From Rhodopseudomonas palustris (lineage in GTDB: Bacteria > Pseudomonadota > Alphaproteobacteria > Rhizobiales > Xanthobacteraceae), in contig NZ_CP058907.1 in assembly GCF_013415845.1 (NCBI RefSeq), forward strand, positions 4,774,001 to 4,838,000: 64,000 bases of DNA, written 5' to 3'. Position 1 is the first letter of the stretch. Each line of letters opens with the position of its first letter. Below, one piece after another: positions 34,613 to 42,980 of the stretch. The notes under the pieces are model-generated. The model saw nothing but the letters and a program-made list of their open reading frames with translations, was not told the DNA's origin and did not search any database. Made by a program: the position numbers and the translations under genes.

Positions 34613-34966
34613 ATGACGGCGAAGACCCAAACCAAAACAGCTCGTTCTCCCGCGAAGCGGGACGGGAAGACTGCGGGCAAGACGGCCGCCCGTAAGCCGG
34701 TCAAGAGCGGCTACATCAACGCGCGTGTCGAGCCGAAGCTGAAGAAGAGCGCCGAGGCGGTGCTCGACAAGATCGGGCTGTCGACCACCGATGCGGTGAC
34801 GATGTTTCTCAAACAGGTCGTCGCCCATAAAGGCATGCCGTTTCCGGTGAAGGTTCCTAACAAGGAGACCATCCGCGCCTTACGCAATGCCGAACGCGGG
34901 CGGGTCACGCGATTCAGCGGCACGACCGAAGAGTTCTTCGCCCATCTGGATAAGACAACCCGCTGA
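34613..34966 (+). CDS. RelB/DinJ-family antitoxin with basic N-terminal extension
   Basis: A 117-aa protein. Residues about 32-75 form a ribbon-helix-helix of RelB/DinJ type (YINARVEPKLKKSAEAVLD, LSTTDAVTMFLKQVV), with the usual AHKGMPFPVKVPN segment after it. The first 31 residues are an added Lys/Arg/Ala/Thr tail (SPAKRDGKTAGKTAARKPVK), which normal DinJ (86 aa) lacks. It neutralises the downstream toxin and represses the operon. It begins 37 bp after the scfR remnant and so borders the inserted region. Confidence 0.85.
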   Translation: MTAKTQTKTARSPAKRDGKTAGKTAARKPVKSGYINARVEPKLKKSAEAVLDKIGLSTTDAVTMFLKQVVAHKGMPFPVKVPNKETIRALRNAERGRVTRFSGTTEEFFAHLDKTTR

Positions 34967-34976
34967 ACGGGGTGTC

Positions 34977-35249
34977 ATGAAGGAGCTGGACCATACTGGC
35001 TCATTCAAGCGCGACTACAAGCGGATCAAGAAGCGCGGTTATGACCTGTCGAAATTGTCGGCGGTCATCGACCTTCTGCGACGGGACCTACCTCTGCCCG
35101 CCTCCAATCGGCCGCACGCCCTCAAAGGCAGATGGCGCGGCTTTCTGGAATGTCACGTCGAGCCGGATTGGCTGCTGATCTATCAGACCGACGCACACAG
35201 CGTGCTGCTGGCGCGAACCGGCACCCACTCCGACCTGTTCGACGAGTGA
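34977..35249 (+). CDS. YafQ/RelE-family mRNA interferase toxin
   Basis: A 90-aa toxin, 10 bp after the antitoxin gene. The C-terminal part LIYQTDAHSVLLARTGTHSDLF fits the YafQ pattern in which His residues (HALKG, HVEPDW, TGTHSDLF) act in ribosome-dependent mRNA cleavage. It starts at ATG 34977. The pair makes a complete type II toxin-antitoxin system. Confidence 0.88.
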   Translation: MKELDHTGSFKRDYKRIKKRGYDLSKLSAVIDLLRRDLPLPASNRPHALKGRWRGFLECHVEPDWLLIYQTDAHSVLLARTGTHSDLFDE

Positions 35250-35274
35250 CCGCAGCGTGATCTCTCCCATCGGG

Positions 35275-35362
35275 CGTCGTTGCCGGGCTTGACCCGGCAC
35301 CCCATCCCGCCAAGACTCGTCGTCTGATTTGATGGATCGCCGGGTCGAGCCCGGCGATGACG
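35275..35362. repeat. Palindromic repeat, family C
   Basis: The unit runs from CGTCGTTGCCGGGCTTGACC to GGTCGAGCCCGGCGATGACG, which are nearly exact reverse complements. The centre is caagactcgtcgtctga. It fills the gap between the toxin and the transglycosylase gene; an earlier in-frame ATG of the latter lies inside it and is rejected. Confidence 0.7.
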
Positions 35363-35376
35363 TTGGTGAGGTGGCG

Positions 35377-36735
35377 ATGCTGCGGCTTGGTTCGACGGTT
35401 CGAGACGTGCGCGCTCTTGCTCGCGGGCTGCGCATGGCTTGTGCGGCGGCAGCGATCTCCGCAGCCACAGTGCTCTCCTCCCCCGCCCTCGCCCAGCGCG
35501 GTGCCTCGTGTCATGGCGGGCAGAGCTTTCCGCAGTTCCTCGCCGGCCTGAAACAGAAAGCCGTTGCGGCTGGCGTATCGCAAAGCGCGATCGCGGAAGC
35601 CTCGCCGTATCTGGTGTACGATCAGGGCATCGTCAATCGCGACCGCGGGCAGCGGGTGTTCGGGCAGATCTTCACGGTGTTCGCCGGACGGATGGCGTCG
35701 GAGGGACGGCGCGTCAAAGGCCAGCAACTGATCAAGCAATACGCGCAGGCGTTCGCGCGGGCCGAGAAGGAGTACGGCGTGCCGCCCGCGGTGATCGCGG
35801 CGTTCTGGGCGCTGGAGAGTGACTTCGGGGCGATCCAGGGCAACCTGTCGACGCTGCGCTCGCTGGTATCGCTCGCCTATGACTGCCGTCGCTCCGAGAT
35901 GTTCCAGGACGAGACCATCGCGGCGCTGAAGATCATCGACCGCGGCGACCTGACGCCGGGCGAGATGATCGGCTCCTGGGCCGGCGAACTCGGTCAGACG
36001 CAATTCCTGCCGCGGCATTATTACGACTACGCGGTCGATTATGACGGCGACGGCCACCGCGACCTGCTGCACAGCGCGCCCGACGTGATCGGCTCGACCG
36101 CGCACTACATCGCGGCCGGCCTGAAATGGCGACGCGGCGAGCCGTGGCTGCAGGAGGTGCGCGTTCCTGAGAACCTGCCGTGGGATCAGGCAGATCTCAC
36201 CGTGAAGCATCCGCGCTCGCAATGGGCGCAGTGGGGCGTGACCAACGCGGACGGCCGGCCGCTGTCCAACGACGCGCTGCCGGCCTCGCTGCTGCTGCCG
36301 ATGGGGCGGCACGGCCCGGCGTTCCTCGCCTATGCGAACTTCGCCGCCTACACCGAGTGGAACAACTCGCTGATCTATTCGACCACCGCGGCCTATCTCG
36401 CCACCCGCATCGCCGGAGCCGGGCCGATGCAGAAGCCGCGCGCCGCAGTCGCTCAGCTGTCGTTCAACGAGATGAAACAGCTGCAGCAGCTTCTGGTGCG
36501 CGCCGGCTTCGATGTCGGCAAGGTCGACGGTGTGCTCGGCCAGCAGACCCGCAGCGCGGTGAAGACCATGCAGCTCAAATACGGCCTGCCGGCGGATTCC
36601 TGGCCGACCGCCGAACTGCTCACCCGCATGGGCGGCAGCGCTGCGCCGGCACCTTCGGCTTCTGCAGAATCGATGCAGCCGACCGAGCCGCGGCGCGCCA
36701 AACGCGCCCGTCCGCCAGCACCGCTGCCGCAATAG
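35377..36735 (+). CDS. Lytic murein transglycosylase, MltB family, with peptidoglycan-binding domain
   Basis: About 452 aa. A signal peptide (MACAAAAISAATVLSSPALAQ) is followed by an SLT_2 (MltB-like) domain from about residue 45 to 350, with the catalytic Glu in FWALESDFGAIQG and the motif GELGQTQFLP. A C-terminal PG_binding_1 domain (LQQLLVRAGFDVGKVDGVLG) and a Pro/Ala-rich tail end the protein. It cleaves the MurNAc-GlcNAc bond to leave 1,6-anhydroMurNAc. No lipobox is present, so it is soluble in the periplasm. Confidence 0.93.
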   Translation: MLRLGSTVRDVRALARGLRMACAAAAISAATVLSSPALAQRGASCHGGQSFPQFLAGLKQKAVAAGVSQSAIAEASPYLVYDQGIVNRDRGQRVFGQIFTVFAGRMASEGRRVKGQQLIKQYAQAFARAEKEYGVPPAVIAAFWALESDFGAIQGNLSTLRSLVSLAYDCRRSEMFQDETIAALKIIDRGDLTPGEMIGSWAGELGQTQFLPRHYYDYAVDYDGDGHRDLLHSAPDVIGSTAHYIAAGLKWRRGEPWLQEVRVPENLPWDQADLTVKHPRSQWAQWGVTNADGRPLSNDALPASLLLPMGRHGPAFLAYANFAAYTEWNNSLIYSTTAAYLATRIAGAGPMQKPRAAVAQLSFNEMKQLQQLLVRAGFDVGKVDGVLGQQTRSAVKTMQLKYGLPADSWPTAELLTRMGGSAAPAPSASAESMQPTEPRRAKRARPPAPLPQ

Positions 36736-36816
36736 CGGAAAAATCCGTCCCGCGGCTTTTCAAATTCCGCCGACTTGCTCTAGGCTGCGACGCAATAATA
36801 TCCTGGAGGAAACGAC

Positions 36817-38001
36817 GTGCGTCATCTGTTGATTATGACAGCCACGGCTGTCGCGCTGGCTACCACCGCGGTCCATGCCGCCGACGACCTCAAGATCGCG
36901 CTGATCTACGGCAAGACCGGCCCGCTCGAAGCCTACGCCAAGCAGACCGAGACCGGCCTGATGATGGGGCTGGAATACGCCACCAAGGGCACGATGACGC
37001 TCGACGGCCGCAAGATCGTGGTGATCACCAAGGACGATCAGAGCAAGCCGGACCTCTCCAAAGCCGCACTCGCCGAAGCCTATCAGGATGACGGCGCCGA
37101 CATCGCGATCGGTACCTCGTCGTCGGCTGCGGCGCTCGCCGATCTGCCGGTCGCCGAAGAGAACAAGAAGATCCTGATCGTCGAGCCGGCCGTGGCCGAC
37201 CAGATCACCGGCGAGAAGTGGAACCGCTATATCTTCCGCACCGGCCGCAACTCCTCGCAGGACGCGATCTCCAACGCGGTCGCGATCGGCAAGCAGGGCG
37301 TGACCATCGCGACGCTGGCGCAGGACTACGCATTCGGCCGCGACGGCGTCGCAGCCTTCAAGGAGGCGCTCGCCAAGACCGGCGCGACGCTCGCAGCCGA
37401 AGAATATGTCCCGACCACCACCACCGACTTCACCGCGGTCGGCCAGCGGTTGTTCGATGCGCTGAAGGACAAGCCCGGCAAGAAAATCATCTGGGTGATC
37501 TGGGCCGGCGGCGGCGATCCGCTCACCAAGCTGCAGGACATGGACCCGAAGCGCTACGGCATCGAGCTGTCGACCGGCGGCAACATCCTCCCCGCGCTCG
37601 CCGCCTATAAGCGCCTGCCCGGCATGGAAGGCGCGACCTATTACTACTACGACATCCCCAAGAACCCGATCAACGAGTGGCTGGTGACCGAGCACCAGAA
37701 GCGCTTCAACGCGCCGCCGGACTTCTTCACCGCCGGCGGCTTCTCGGCCGCGATGGCCGTGGTCACCGCCGTGCAGAAGGCGAAGTCGACCGACACCGAG
37801 AAGCTGATCGCCGCGATGGAGGGCATGGAGTTCGACACCCCGAAGGGCAAGATGGTGTTCCGCAAGGAAGACCATCAGGCGCTGCAGAGCATGTATCACT
37901 TCAAGGTCAAGGTCGACCCGGCCGTCGCCTGGGCGGTGCTGGAGCCGGTGCGCGAATTGAAGATCGAGGAGATGGAGATCCCGATCAAGAACAAGAAGTA
38001 G
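36817..38001 (+). CDS. Branched-chain amino-acid-type ABC transporter, substrate-binding protein
   Basis: A 394-aa periplasmic binding protein of the Leu/Ile/Val family (Peripl_BP_6). The signal peptide ends at VHAAD, then the first lobe opens with LKIALIYGKTGPLEAY. The start is GTG at 36817 with CTGGAGGA seven bases upstream. It leads the cluster with livG, livF, livH and livM-type genes, so it feeds that importer. The ligand is not clear: such systems also carry amides, urea and aromatic acids. A palindromic repeat separates it from livG. Confidence 0.88.
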   Translation: MRHLLIMTATAVALATTAVHAADDLKIALIYGKTGPLEAYAKQTETGLMMGLEYATKGTMTLDGRKIVVITKDDQSKPDLSKAALAEAYQDDGADIAIGTSSSAAALADLPVAEENKKILIVEPAVADQITGEKWNRYIFRTGRNSSQDAISNAVAIGKQGVTIATLAQDYAFGRDGVAAFKEALAKTGATLAAEEYVPTTTTDFTAVGQRLFDALKDKPGKKIIWVIWAGGGDPLTKLQDMDPKRYGIELSTGGNILPALAAYKRLPGMEGATYYYYDIPKNPINEWLVTEHQKRFNAPPDFFTAGGFSAAMAVVTAVQKAKSTDTEKLIAAMEGMEFDTPKGKMVFRKEDHQALQSMYHFKVKVDPAVAWAVLEPVRELKIEEMEIPIKNKK

Positions 38002-38045
38002 CTCGGCTCCGGATTTGGTGCGCGTCGCCATCCTCATTCACAAAC

Positions 38046-38148
38046 GTCACCACCCGCGAAAGCGGGTGGCCCAGTATCCCAGAGCGTCGGTGAAACGACC
38101 GCAACGCTGCGGCGTACTGGATCCTCCGCCTTCGCGGAGGATGACGGC
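38046..38148. repeat. Palindromic repeat, family C-like
   Basis: Hairpin CCACCCGCgaaaGCGGGTGG (38050-38069) and hairpin ATCCTCCGCcttcGCGGAGGAT (38120-38141) flank complementary blocks (cccagtatcc / gtactggat). The unit is of the type repeated through Bradyrhizobiaceae genomes. It occupies most of the 259-bp gap before livG; no gene is seen there. Confidence 0.7.
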
Positions 38149-38260
38149 GTGCTGGGGGGCAGCGCGGTGGACCACACTGCCGCTCGATGTCGTGTAAGCG
38201 GCCGCCCGCTTCACAACTGCTTCGAGGACGCTCAGACTCAATGATGATAACGCGGATCTC

Positions 38261-39025
38261 ATGACCACCCTCGAAACCCAATCCCTCACCATCCGGTTCG
38301 GCGGCCATGTGGCGGTCGATGCGGTGAGTTGTGCGTTTCGCCCCGGTGAGCTGACCGCGATCGTCGGGCCGAACGGCGCCGGCAAGACGACGTATTTCAA
38401 TCTGATCTCCGGGCAGCTCCGCCCAAGCGGCGGCCGCATCCTGTTCGACGGCGCGGACATCACCAAGATGACCGCGCCGCTGCGGACCCGCGCCGGGCTC
38501 GGCCGCGCGTTCCAGCTCACCAATCTGTTTCCAAATCTGTCCGTCGAAGAGAACGTCCGCCTCGCCGTGCAGGCGCACAGCGGCACGCATTACGACATGC
38601 TGCGGCCGTGGCGGACGCGGCGCGACCTGATCGAACGCGCTGACGCCATTCTCGACAGCGTTGCGCTGGGTGCCCGCCGCAGCGTCGCGGCCACCGCGCT
38701 GTCGCACGGCGACCAGCGCAAGCTCGAAGTCGCGCTGATGATGGCGCTGGAGCCGAAGGTGTACATGTTCGACGAGCCGACCGCCGGCATGAGCGTCGAC
38801 GAGGTGCCGGTGGTGCTCGACCTGATCGCGCGGCTGAAGACCGATCCCAGCAAGATCATCCTGTTGGTCGAACACAAGATGGACGTCGTCCGCTCGCTCG
38901 CCGACCGCATCATCGTGCTCCACCACGGCAAGCTCGTCGCCGACGGCAAGCCCGCCGAAGTGATCGCCTCGCCGATCGTGCAGGAAGCCTATCTCGGCAT
39001 CGCGCCGGGCAAGAGTGCGGCGTGA
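38261..39025 (+). CDS. livG: ABC transporter ATP-binding protein, LivG type
   Basis: A 254-aa ATPase of a branched-chain-type importer. Walker A is GPNGAGKTT (about residues 36-44), the signature is LSHGDQRKLEV (the LSHGDQ form is usual for LivG), Walker B is VYMFDEPTAG and the H-loop is LVEHKMD. The ATG at 38261 gives a normal length. It should pair with the LivF-type ATPase at 39249, from which it is separated by a 223-bp gap with an inserted repeat. Confidence 0.92.
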   Translation: MTTLETQSLTIRFGGHVAVDAVSCAFRPGELTAIVGPNGAGKTTYFNLISGQLRPSGGRILFDGADITKMTAPLRTRAGLGRAFQLTNLFPNLSVEENVRLAVQAHSGTHYDMLRPWRTRRDLIERADAILDSVALGARRSVAATALSHGDQRKLEVALMMALEPKVYMFDEPTAGMSVDEVPVVLDLIARLKTDPSKIILLVEHKMDVVRSLADRIIVLHHGKLVADGKPAEVIASPIVQEAYLGIAPGKSAA

Positions 39026-39115
39026 GGGTGATGATGAAGATGTCGAATGCTTCGATGCTGGAGACGCCCGCTTCTGCGATGTTGGTCGCACCATCTCCCC
39101 TTGCGCCGGCGAGCT

Positions 39116-39217
39116 CCCTCTCCCGCCTGCGGGAGAGGGTTGGGGTGAGGGCGACGCGAGGATGGCATCCCGTTGTGGCCCCCCACCCCCGCCCCCTCCC
39201 CGCAGGGGGGAGGGGAG
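39116..39217. repeat. Family A repeat inside the liv operon
   Basis: CCCTCTCCCGC ct GCGGGAGAGGG (39116-39139) and CCCCTCCCCGCAGGGGGGAGGGG (about 39193-39215), with gggtgaggg / cccacccc between. It lies between livG and livF, which in most such clusters abut, so a repeat has entered the operon. It carries no gene. Confidence 0.72.
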
Positions 39218-39248
39218 TAGGCTTGGCTTCGGGGAAAGTTCACGCCAG

Positions 39249-39971
39249 ATGACCGACCTCCTCACGCTTTCCGGCGTGCATACCAATATCGGGCGCTATC
39301 ACATTCTGCAGGGCGTCGATTGCGTGGTGCCGGAAGGGCAGACCACGATGCTGCTCGGCCGCAACGGCGCCGGCAAGACCACGACGCTGCGTACCATCAT
39401 GGGGCTGTGGCCGGCGTCGCGTGGCACGATTACCCTCGGCGGCCGTCGCATCGAGGCGCTGGCGACGCCGGACATCGCCCGGCTCGGCGTCGGCTACGTG
39501 CCGGAGACGATGGCGGTGTTCTCCGATCTCACCGTGAAGGAAAACCTGATCCTCGCGGCGCGCGACGGCGAGATGGATGCAGGGCGCCTCGACTGGATCT
39601 TCGGCTTCTTTCCTGCCTTGCGAAAGTTCTGGCTGTCGCGCGCCGGCTCATTGTCGGGCGGACAGAAGCAGATGTTGTCGATCGCCCGCGCGGTGATCGA
39701 ACCGCGGCAATTGCTGCTGATCGACGAGCCGACCAAGGGGCTGGCGCCGGCGATCATCGGCGCGCTGATCGACTGCTTCGCCGAGATCAAGCGCAGCGGC
39801 GCCACCATCCTGCTGGTCGAGCAGAACTTTCACGTCGCGCAGCAGATCGGCGACAGCGTGCTGGTGATGGACAACGGCATGATCGTGCACCGCGGCGCGA
39901 TGGCCGAGCTGGCCGCCGACGTGCCGCTGCAGGAACGCCTGCTCGGCCTCAGCCTGGAGGCGCATCAGTGA
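39249..39971 (+). CDS. livF: ABC transporter ATP-binding protein, LivF type
   Basis: A 240-aa ATPase with Walker A GRNGAGKTT, signature LSGGQKQML, Walker B LLLIDEPTKGLAP and H-loop LVEQNFH (Gln-Asn form common in LivF). The start ATG 39249 opens MTDLLTLSGVHTNIG; longer frames run into the repeat. Its stop overlaps the next gene's GTG start by three bases (GTGA), so livF and livH are coupled. Confidence 0.92.
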   Translation: MTDLLTLSGVHTNIGRYHILQGVDCVVPEGQTTMLLGRNGAGKTTTLRTIMGLWPASRGTITLGGRRIEALATPDIARLGVGYVPETMAVFSDLTVKENLILAARDGEMDAGRLDWIFGFFPALRKFWLSRAGSLSGGQKQMLSIARAVIEPRQLLLIDEPTKGLAPAIIGALIDCFAEIKRSGATILLVEQNFHVAQQIGDSVLVMDNGMIVHRGAMAELAADVPLQERLLGLSLEAHQ

Positions 39972-40993
39972 CCACCACCGACATCCCCACCCCGTCCGCG
40001 TCCGATCCGCTGCCGCAGGCCAAGCGCGATCTTCTTCCCGTGCTGCTGCCGGCGATCCTGGCGCTCTTGATGCTGCCGCTGGTCGGCTCGTTCTCCTCGT
40101 GGGTGACGCTGACGGTCGCCAGCCTAGCGATGGGCATGATGATCTTCATCATGGCGTCCGGTCTGACGCTGGTGTTCGGACTGATGGACGTGCTGAATTT
40201 CGGCCACGGCGCGTTCATCGCGGTCGGCGCCTATGTGGCGACGCTGGTGCTGCTGCCGCTCGCGGCGATGTCGGGCGCGGATTCGCTGCTGACCAATCTC
40301 GCCGTGCTGGTGCCGGCGGTGCTGGCCGCGATGGCGGTGTCCGGCGCGCTCGGCGTGGTGGTCGAGCGGGTGCTGATCCTCCCCGTGTATGGCCAGCATC
40401 TGAAGCAGATCCTGATGACCACCGGCGGGCTGATCGTCGCCGAGCAGGCGCTGTATGCGCTGTGGGGGCCGCAGATCATCCCGCTGCCGCTGCCGACGTC
40501 GCTGCGCGGCTCGTTCATCATCGGCGACATCGCGATCGCCAAATATCGCCTGCTGGTGATGCTGGTCGGCCTCGTGGTGTTCGTCGGCATCCAGCTGACG
40601 CTGAACCGCACCAAGATCGGCCTTCTGATCCGCGCCGGCGTCGAGAACCGCGAGATGGTCGAAGCGCTCGGCTATCACGTCAAGCGGCTGTTCCTCGGCG
40701 TGTTCATGGTCGGCTCGGCGCTGGCCGGGCTCGGCGGCGTGATGTGGGCGCTGTACCGCGAGCAGGTGCACGCCTCGATGGGCAACGAGCTCACGGTGCT
40801 GATTTTCATCGTGGTGATCATCGGCGGGCTCGGTTCGGTCGGCGGCTGCTTCATCGGCGCGCTCTTGGTGGCGATGGTCGCCAATTACGGCGGCTTCCTG
40901 GTGCCGAAGCTGGCGCTGGTTTCCAACATCCTCTTGATGGTCGCGATCCTGATGTGGCGGCCGCGCGGGCTCTATGCGGTGACAAGTCGATGA
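39968..40993 (+). CDS. livH: Branched-chain-type ABC transporter permease, LivH
   Basis: A 341-aa inner-membrane permease with about eight hydrophobic segments. It carries the family motif GLTLVFGLMDVLNFGHGAF near residue 65 and the cytoplasmic coupling loop (about residues 225-240, RAGVENREMVEALGY). The start is GTG at 39968, overlapping the livF stop. It forms the channel with LivM. The N-terminal 20 residues are hydrophilic. Confidence 0.92.
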   Translation: MTTTDIPTPSASDPLPQAKRDLLPVLLPAILALLMLPLVGSFSSWVTLTVASLAMGMMIFIMASGLTLVFGLMDVLNFGHGAFIAVGAYVATLVLLPLAAMSGADSLLTNLAVLVPAVLAAMAVSGALGVVVERVLILPVYGQHLKQILMTTGGLIVAEQALYALWGPQIIPLPLPTSLRGSFIIGDIAIAKYRLLVMLVGLVVFVGIQLTLNRTKIGLLIRAGVENREMVEALGYHVKRLFLGVFMVGSALAGLGGVMWALYREQVHASMGNELTVLIFIVVIIGGLGSVGGCFIGALLVAMVANYGGFLVPKLALVSNILLMVAILMWRPRGLYAVTSR

Positions 40994-42057
40994 TGATCCT
41001 GTCGGGCGACCCGCCGCGCAGCCGGGTGCTGTCGCTGCTGCTGATCACGATCGTGGTGGTGCTGGCGATCACCCCGTTCGTGTTTCCCGGCGCCAAGCCG
41101 CTCAACGTCGCCGCCAAGATCTGCATCTTCGCGGCCCTGGTGGCGTCCTACGACCTGCTGCTCGGCTACACCGGCACGGTGTCGTTCGCCCACACCATGT
41201 TCTACGGCATCGGCTCGTATGCTGTGGCGATCGCGCTGTACGGGATGGGGCCGAGCTGGGCCGCGGTCGGCGCCGGCGTGCTGATCGGCCTGCCGCTGGC
41301 CGCGCTCTTGGCGCTCGTCATCGGGCTGTTCTCGCTGCGGGTCGAGGCGATCTTCTTTGCGATGATCACGCTGGCGGTCGCCTCCGCCTTCCTGGTGCTG
41401 GCGTCGCAGCTGTCGTGGCTGACCGGCGGCGAGGATGGCCGCAGCTTCAGCCTGCCGGAGCTGCTGCGGCCCGGCACGGTGTTTATCAAGGATCTGTTCG
41501 GGGTGCGGATCAACGGCCGCATCCTGACCTACTACATCATCCTGGTCGGCTGCGCCGGCATGATCCTGGCGCTGCTGCGGGTGGTGAACTCGCCATTCGG
41601 CCGCGTGCTGCAGGCGGTCCGCGAGAACCGCTTCCGCGCCGAGGCGCTCGGCTATCGCACCGTGTTTCATCTGACTTACGCCAATGTGCTGGCCGCGCTG
41701 GTCGCCGCCGCCGCCGGCGTGCTGAATGCGATGTGGCTACGCTATGCCGGGCCGGACACCTCGCTGAGCTTCTCGATCATGCTGGACATCCTGCTGATGG
41801 TGGTGATCGGCGGCATGGGCACGATCTACGGCGCCATCATCGGCGCCACCATCTTCATCCTGGCGCAAAACTATCTGCAGGCGCTGATGGGCGCAGCCTC
41901 GGGCGCCGCCGCCGACGCGGGGCTCCCGCTGCTGCCGAACCTATTACATCCGGACCGCTGGCTGCTGTGGCTCGGGCTGCTGTTCGTCGCCAGCGTCTAC
42001 TTCTTCCCGACCGGAATCGTCGGCCGATTGCGCGGGGCGCCGAAGGCCGCCGACTAG
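40990..42057 (+). CDS. livM: Branched-chain-type ABC transporter permease, LivM
   Basis: A 355-aa inner-membrane permease, the second channel subunit. Motifs include LLLGYTGTVSFAHTMFYGIG and the coupling loop AVRENRFRAEALGY (about residues 208-221). Two ATGs in a row (40990, 40993) start it, the first overlapping the livH stop by four bases (ATGA). It ends the operon, and a good terminator follows at 42090. Confidence 0.92.
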   Translation: MMILSGDPPRSRVLSLLLITIVVVLAITPFVFPGAKPLNVAAKICIFAALVASYDLLLGYTGTVSFAHTMFYGIGSYAVAIALYGMGPSWAAVGAGVLIGLPLAALLALVIGLFSLRVEAIFFAMITLAVASAFLVLASQLSWLTGGEDGRSFSLPELLRPGTVFIKDLFGVRINGRILTYYIILVGCAGMILALLRVVNSPFGRVLQAVRENRFRAEALGYRTVFHLTYANVLAALVAAAAGVLNAMWLRYAGPDTSLSFSIMLDILLMVVIGGMGTIYGAIIGATIFILAQNYLQALMGAASGAAADAGLPLLPNLLHPDRWLLWLGLLFVASVYFFPTGIVGRLRGAPKAAD

Positions 42058-42089
42058 CTCGACGAAAGTCGTAGGAGGCGCGCATCGGC

Positions 42090-42126
42090 GCCGGATCGTT
42101 CGAACGATTCCAGGCTCCGGCTTTTT
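42090..42126 (+). terminator. Intrinsic terminator after livM
   Basis: GCCGGA and TCCGGC form the outer stem around the palindrome ATCGTTCGAACGAT (42095-42108), followed by TTTTT (42122-42126). It is 33 bp after the livM stop and suits an end to the liv operon. Confidence 0.65.
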
Positions 42127-42428
42127 AGTGCCGCTTTTCACCCCCCAGAGGTTGATGGCGGAAAATCGCTCAGCGCATGAGTGCGGGATTTAGGTATTAA
42201 AATGCCTGTTCGCGTCCTGCGATACCTCTCGGGCGACTACCCGCGCCGGTAAAATAAGAAGCAGTTTCTGCGCTCGATCAACATCGTTTGCAGCGCACAA
42301 AGTATCCTGTTGCCGCTGAACAGGCGCCCTCCCATAGTCCGCGCCTTTGTCGACCTAGGACATTCTCCCTACTCCAGCACCATCTTCACGGTGCGGCAGG
42401 GGAGCGTCCGACCAAACAGGAAGTTGGA
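42127..42428. other. Gene-free spacer before the small membrane protein
   Basis: About 300 bp without a credible frame. GGTAT / ATACC ends bound a stretch at about 42194-42227, and CACCatcttcacGGTG forms a small stem at about 42379-42394. It is more AT-rich than the flanks (tattaaaatg, gtaaaataagaag), so it likely holds the promoter of the next gene. No known RNA motif is recognised. Confidence 0.3.
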
Positions 42429-42737
42429 ATGATGCTGCTCTTGGTCCTTACCGCGATCGCCTTCGTCGCCACCGCCGTGGTTGCGCGTGTGCTGGCCGCC
42501 TCCGCGCCGGAAGGCAAATTGTACTGCCAGGCGGCCGGTGCCGCTTCGATGGTGGTCGGGCCGTTCATCACGCTGGTCGCCGCCTTCGTGCTCGGCAAGG
42601 CCGGCATCGGCGGCGAAGTGCTCGACGCCACCGCGATGCTGCGGGTCGCCGCGCTGCCGGCGTTCGGCACGCTGTTCGTTGGCCCGATCGTGTTCTGGTT
42701 CTTCCGCCGCCAGCGCCGCACGGTTGCGGCCGCCTGA
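42429..42737 (+). CDS. Small inner-membrane protein of unknown function
   Basis: A 102-aa protein with three predicted membrane segments (LLLVLTAIAFVATAVVARVL, AASMVVGPFITLVAAFVLG, GTLFVGPIVFWFF) and a basic C-terminus RRQRRTVAAA on the cytoplasmic side. The start is ATG 42429, directly after AGGAAGTTGGA. No family is recognised. It stands alone, followed by a strong hairpin. Confidence 0.62.
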   Translation: MMLLLVLTAIAFVATAVVARVLAASAPEGKLYCQAAGAASMVVGPFITLVAAFVLGKAGIGGEVLDATAMLRVAALPAFGTLFVGPIVFWFFRRQRRTVAAA

Positions 42738-42770
42738 GGGCGCGCAACGAGCGCGCGATAGCGAAGACAG

Positions 42771-42796
42771 GTTCGGCGGCGCTCTCGCCGCCGAAC
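42771..42796 (+). terminator. Hairpin after the small membrane protein
   Basis: GTTCGGCGGCG ctct CGCCGCCGAAC has perfect 11-bp arms and a 4-nt loop, 33 bp past the stop. No T-run follows. A smaller stem GCGCGC aacga GCGCGC precedes it at 42740-42756. Confidence 0.5.
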
Positions 42797-42980
42797 TGCG
42801 GACCGGCAGGAATCATCCCGGCCTCGCGTTATTTCCGGCAAATCTCTTCCCTCTTGAACGGCATTTTGGAAACCGCGCTCCAAAGTTTCATGCGGACGCA
42901 TCTATTTTCGGCAAAGCCATTGTGTTTCGGGAGCCGCGCCCCAAGTTCCAGGCATCCGTAACTGTCCAGGACGGCCCCTC

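Noticed and set aside
42080..42130. tRNA-like GTTCGAACG motif near 42098
   Set aside because: The GTTCGAAC part is the loop region of a palindrome in the livM terminator; no cloverleaf arms or CCA-compatible acceptor stem can be formed around it.
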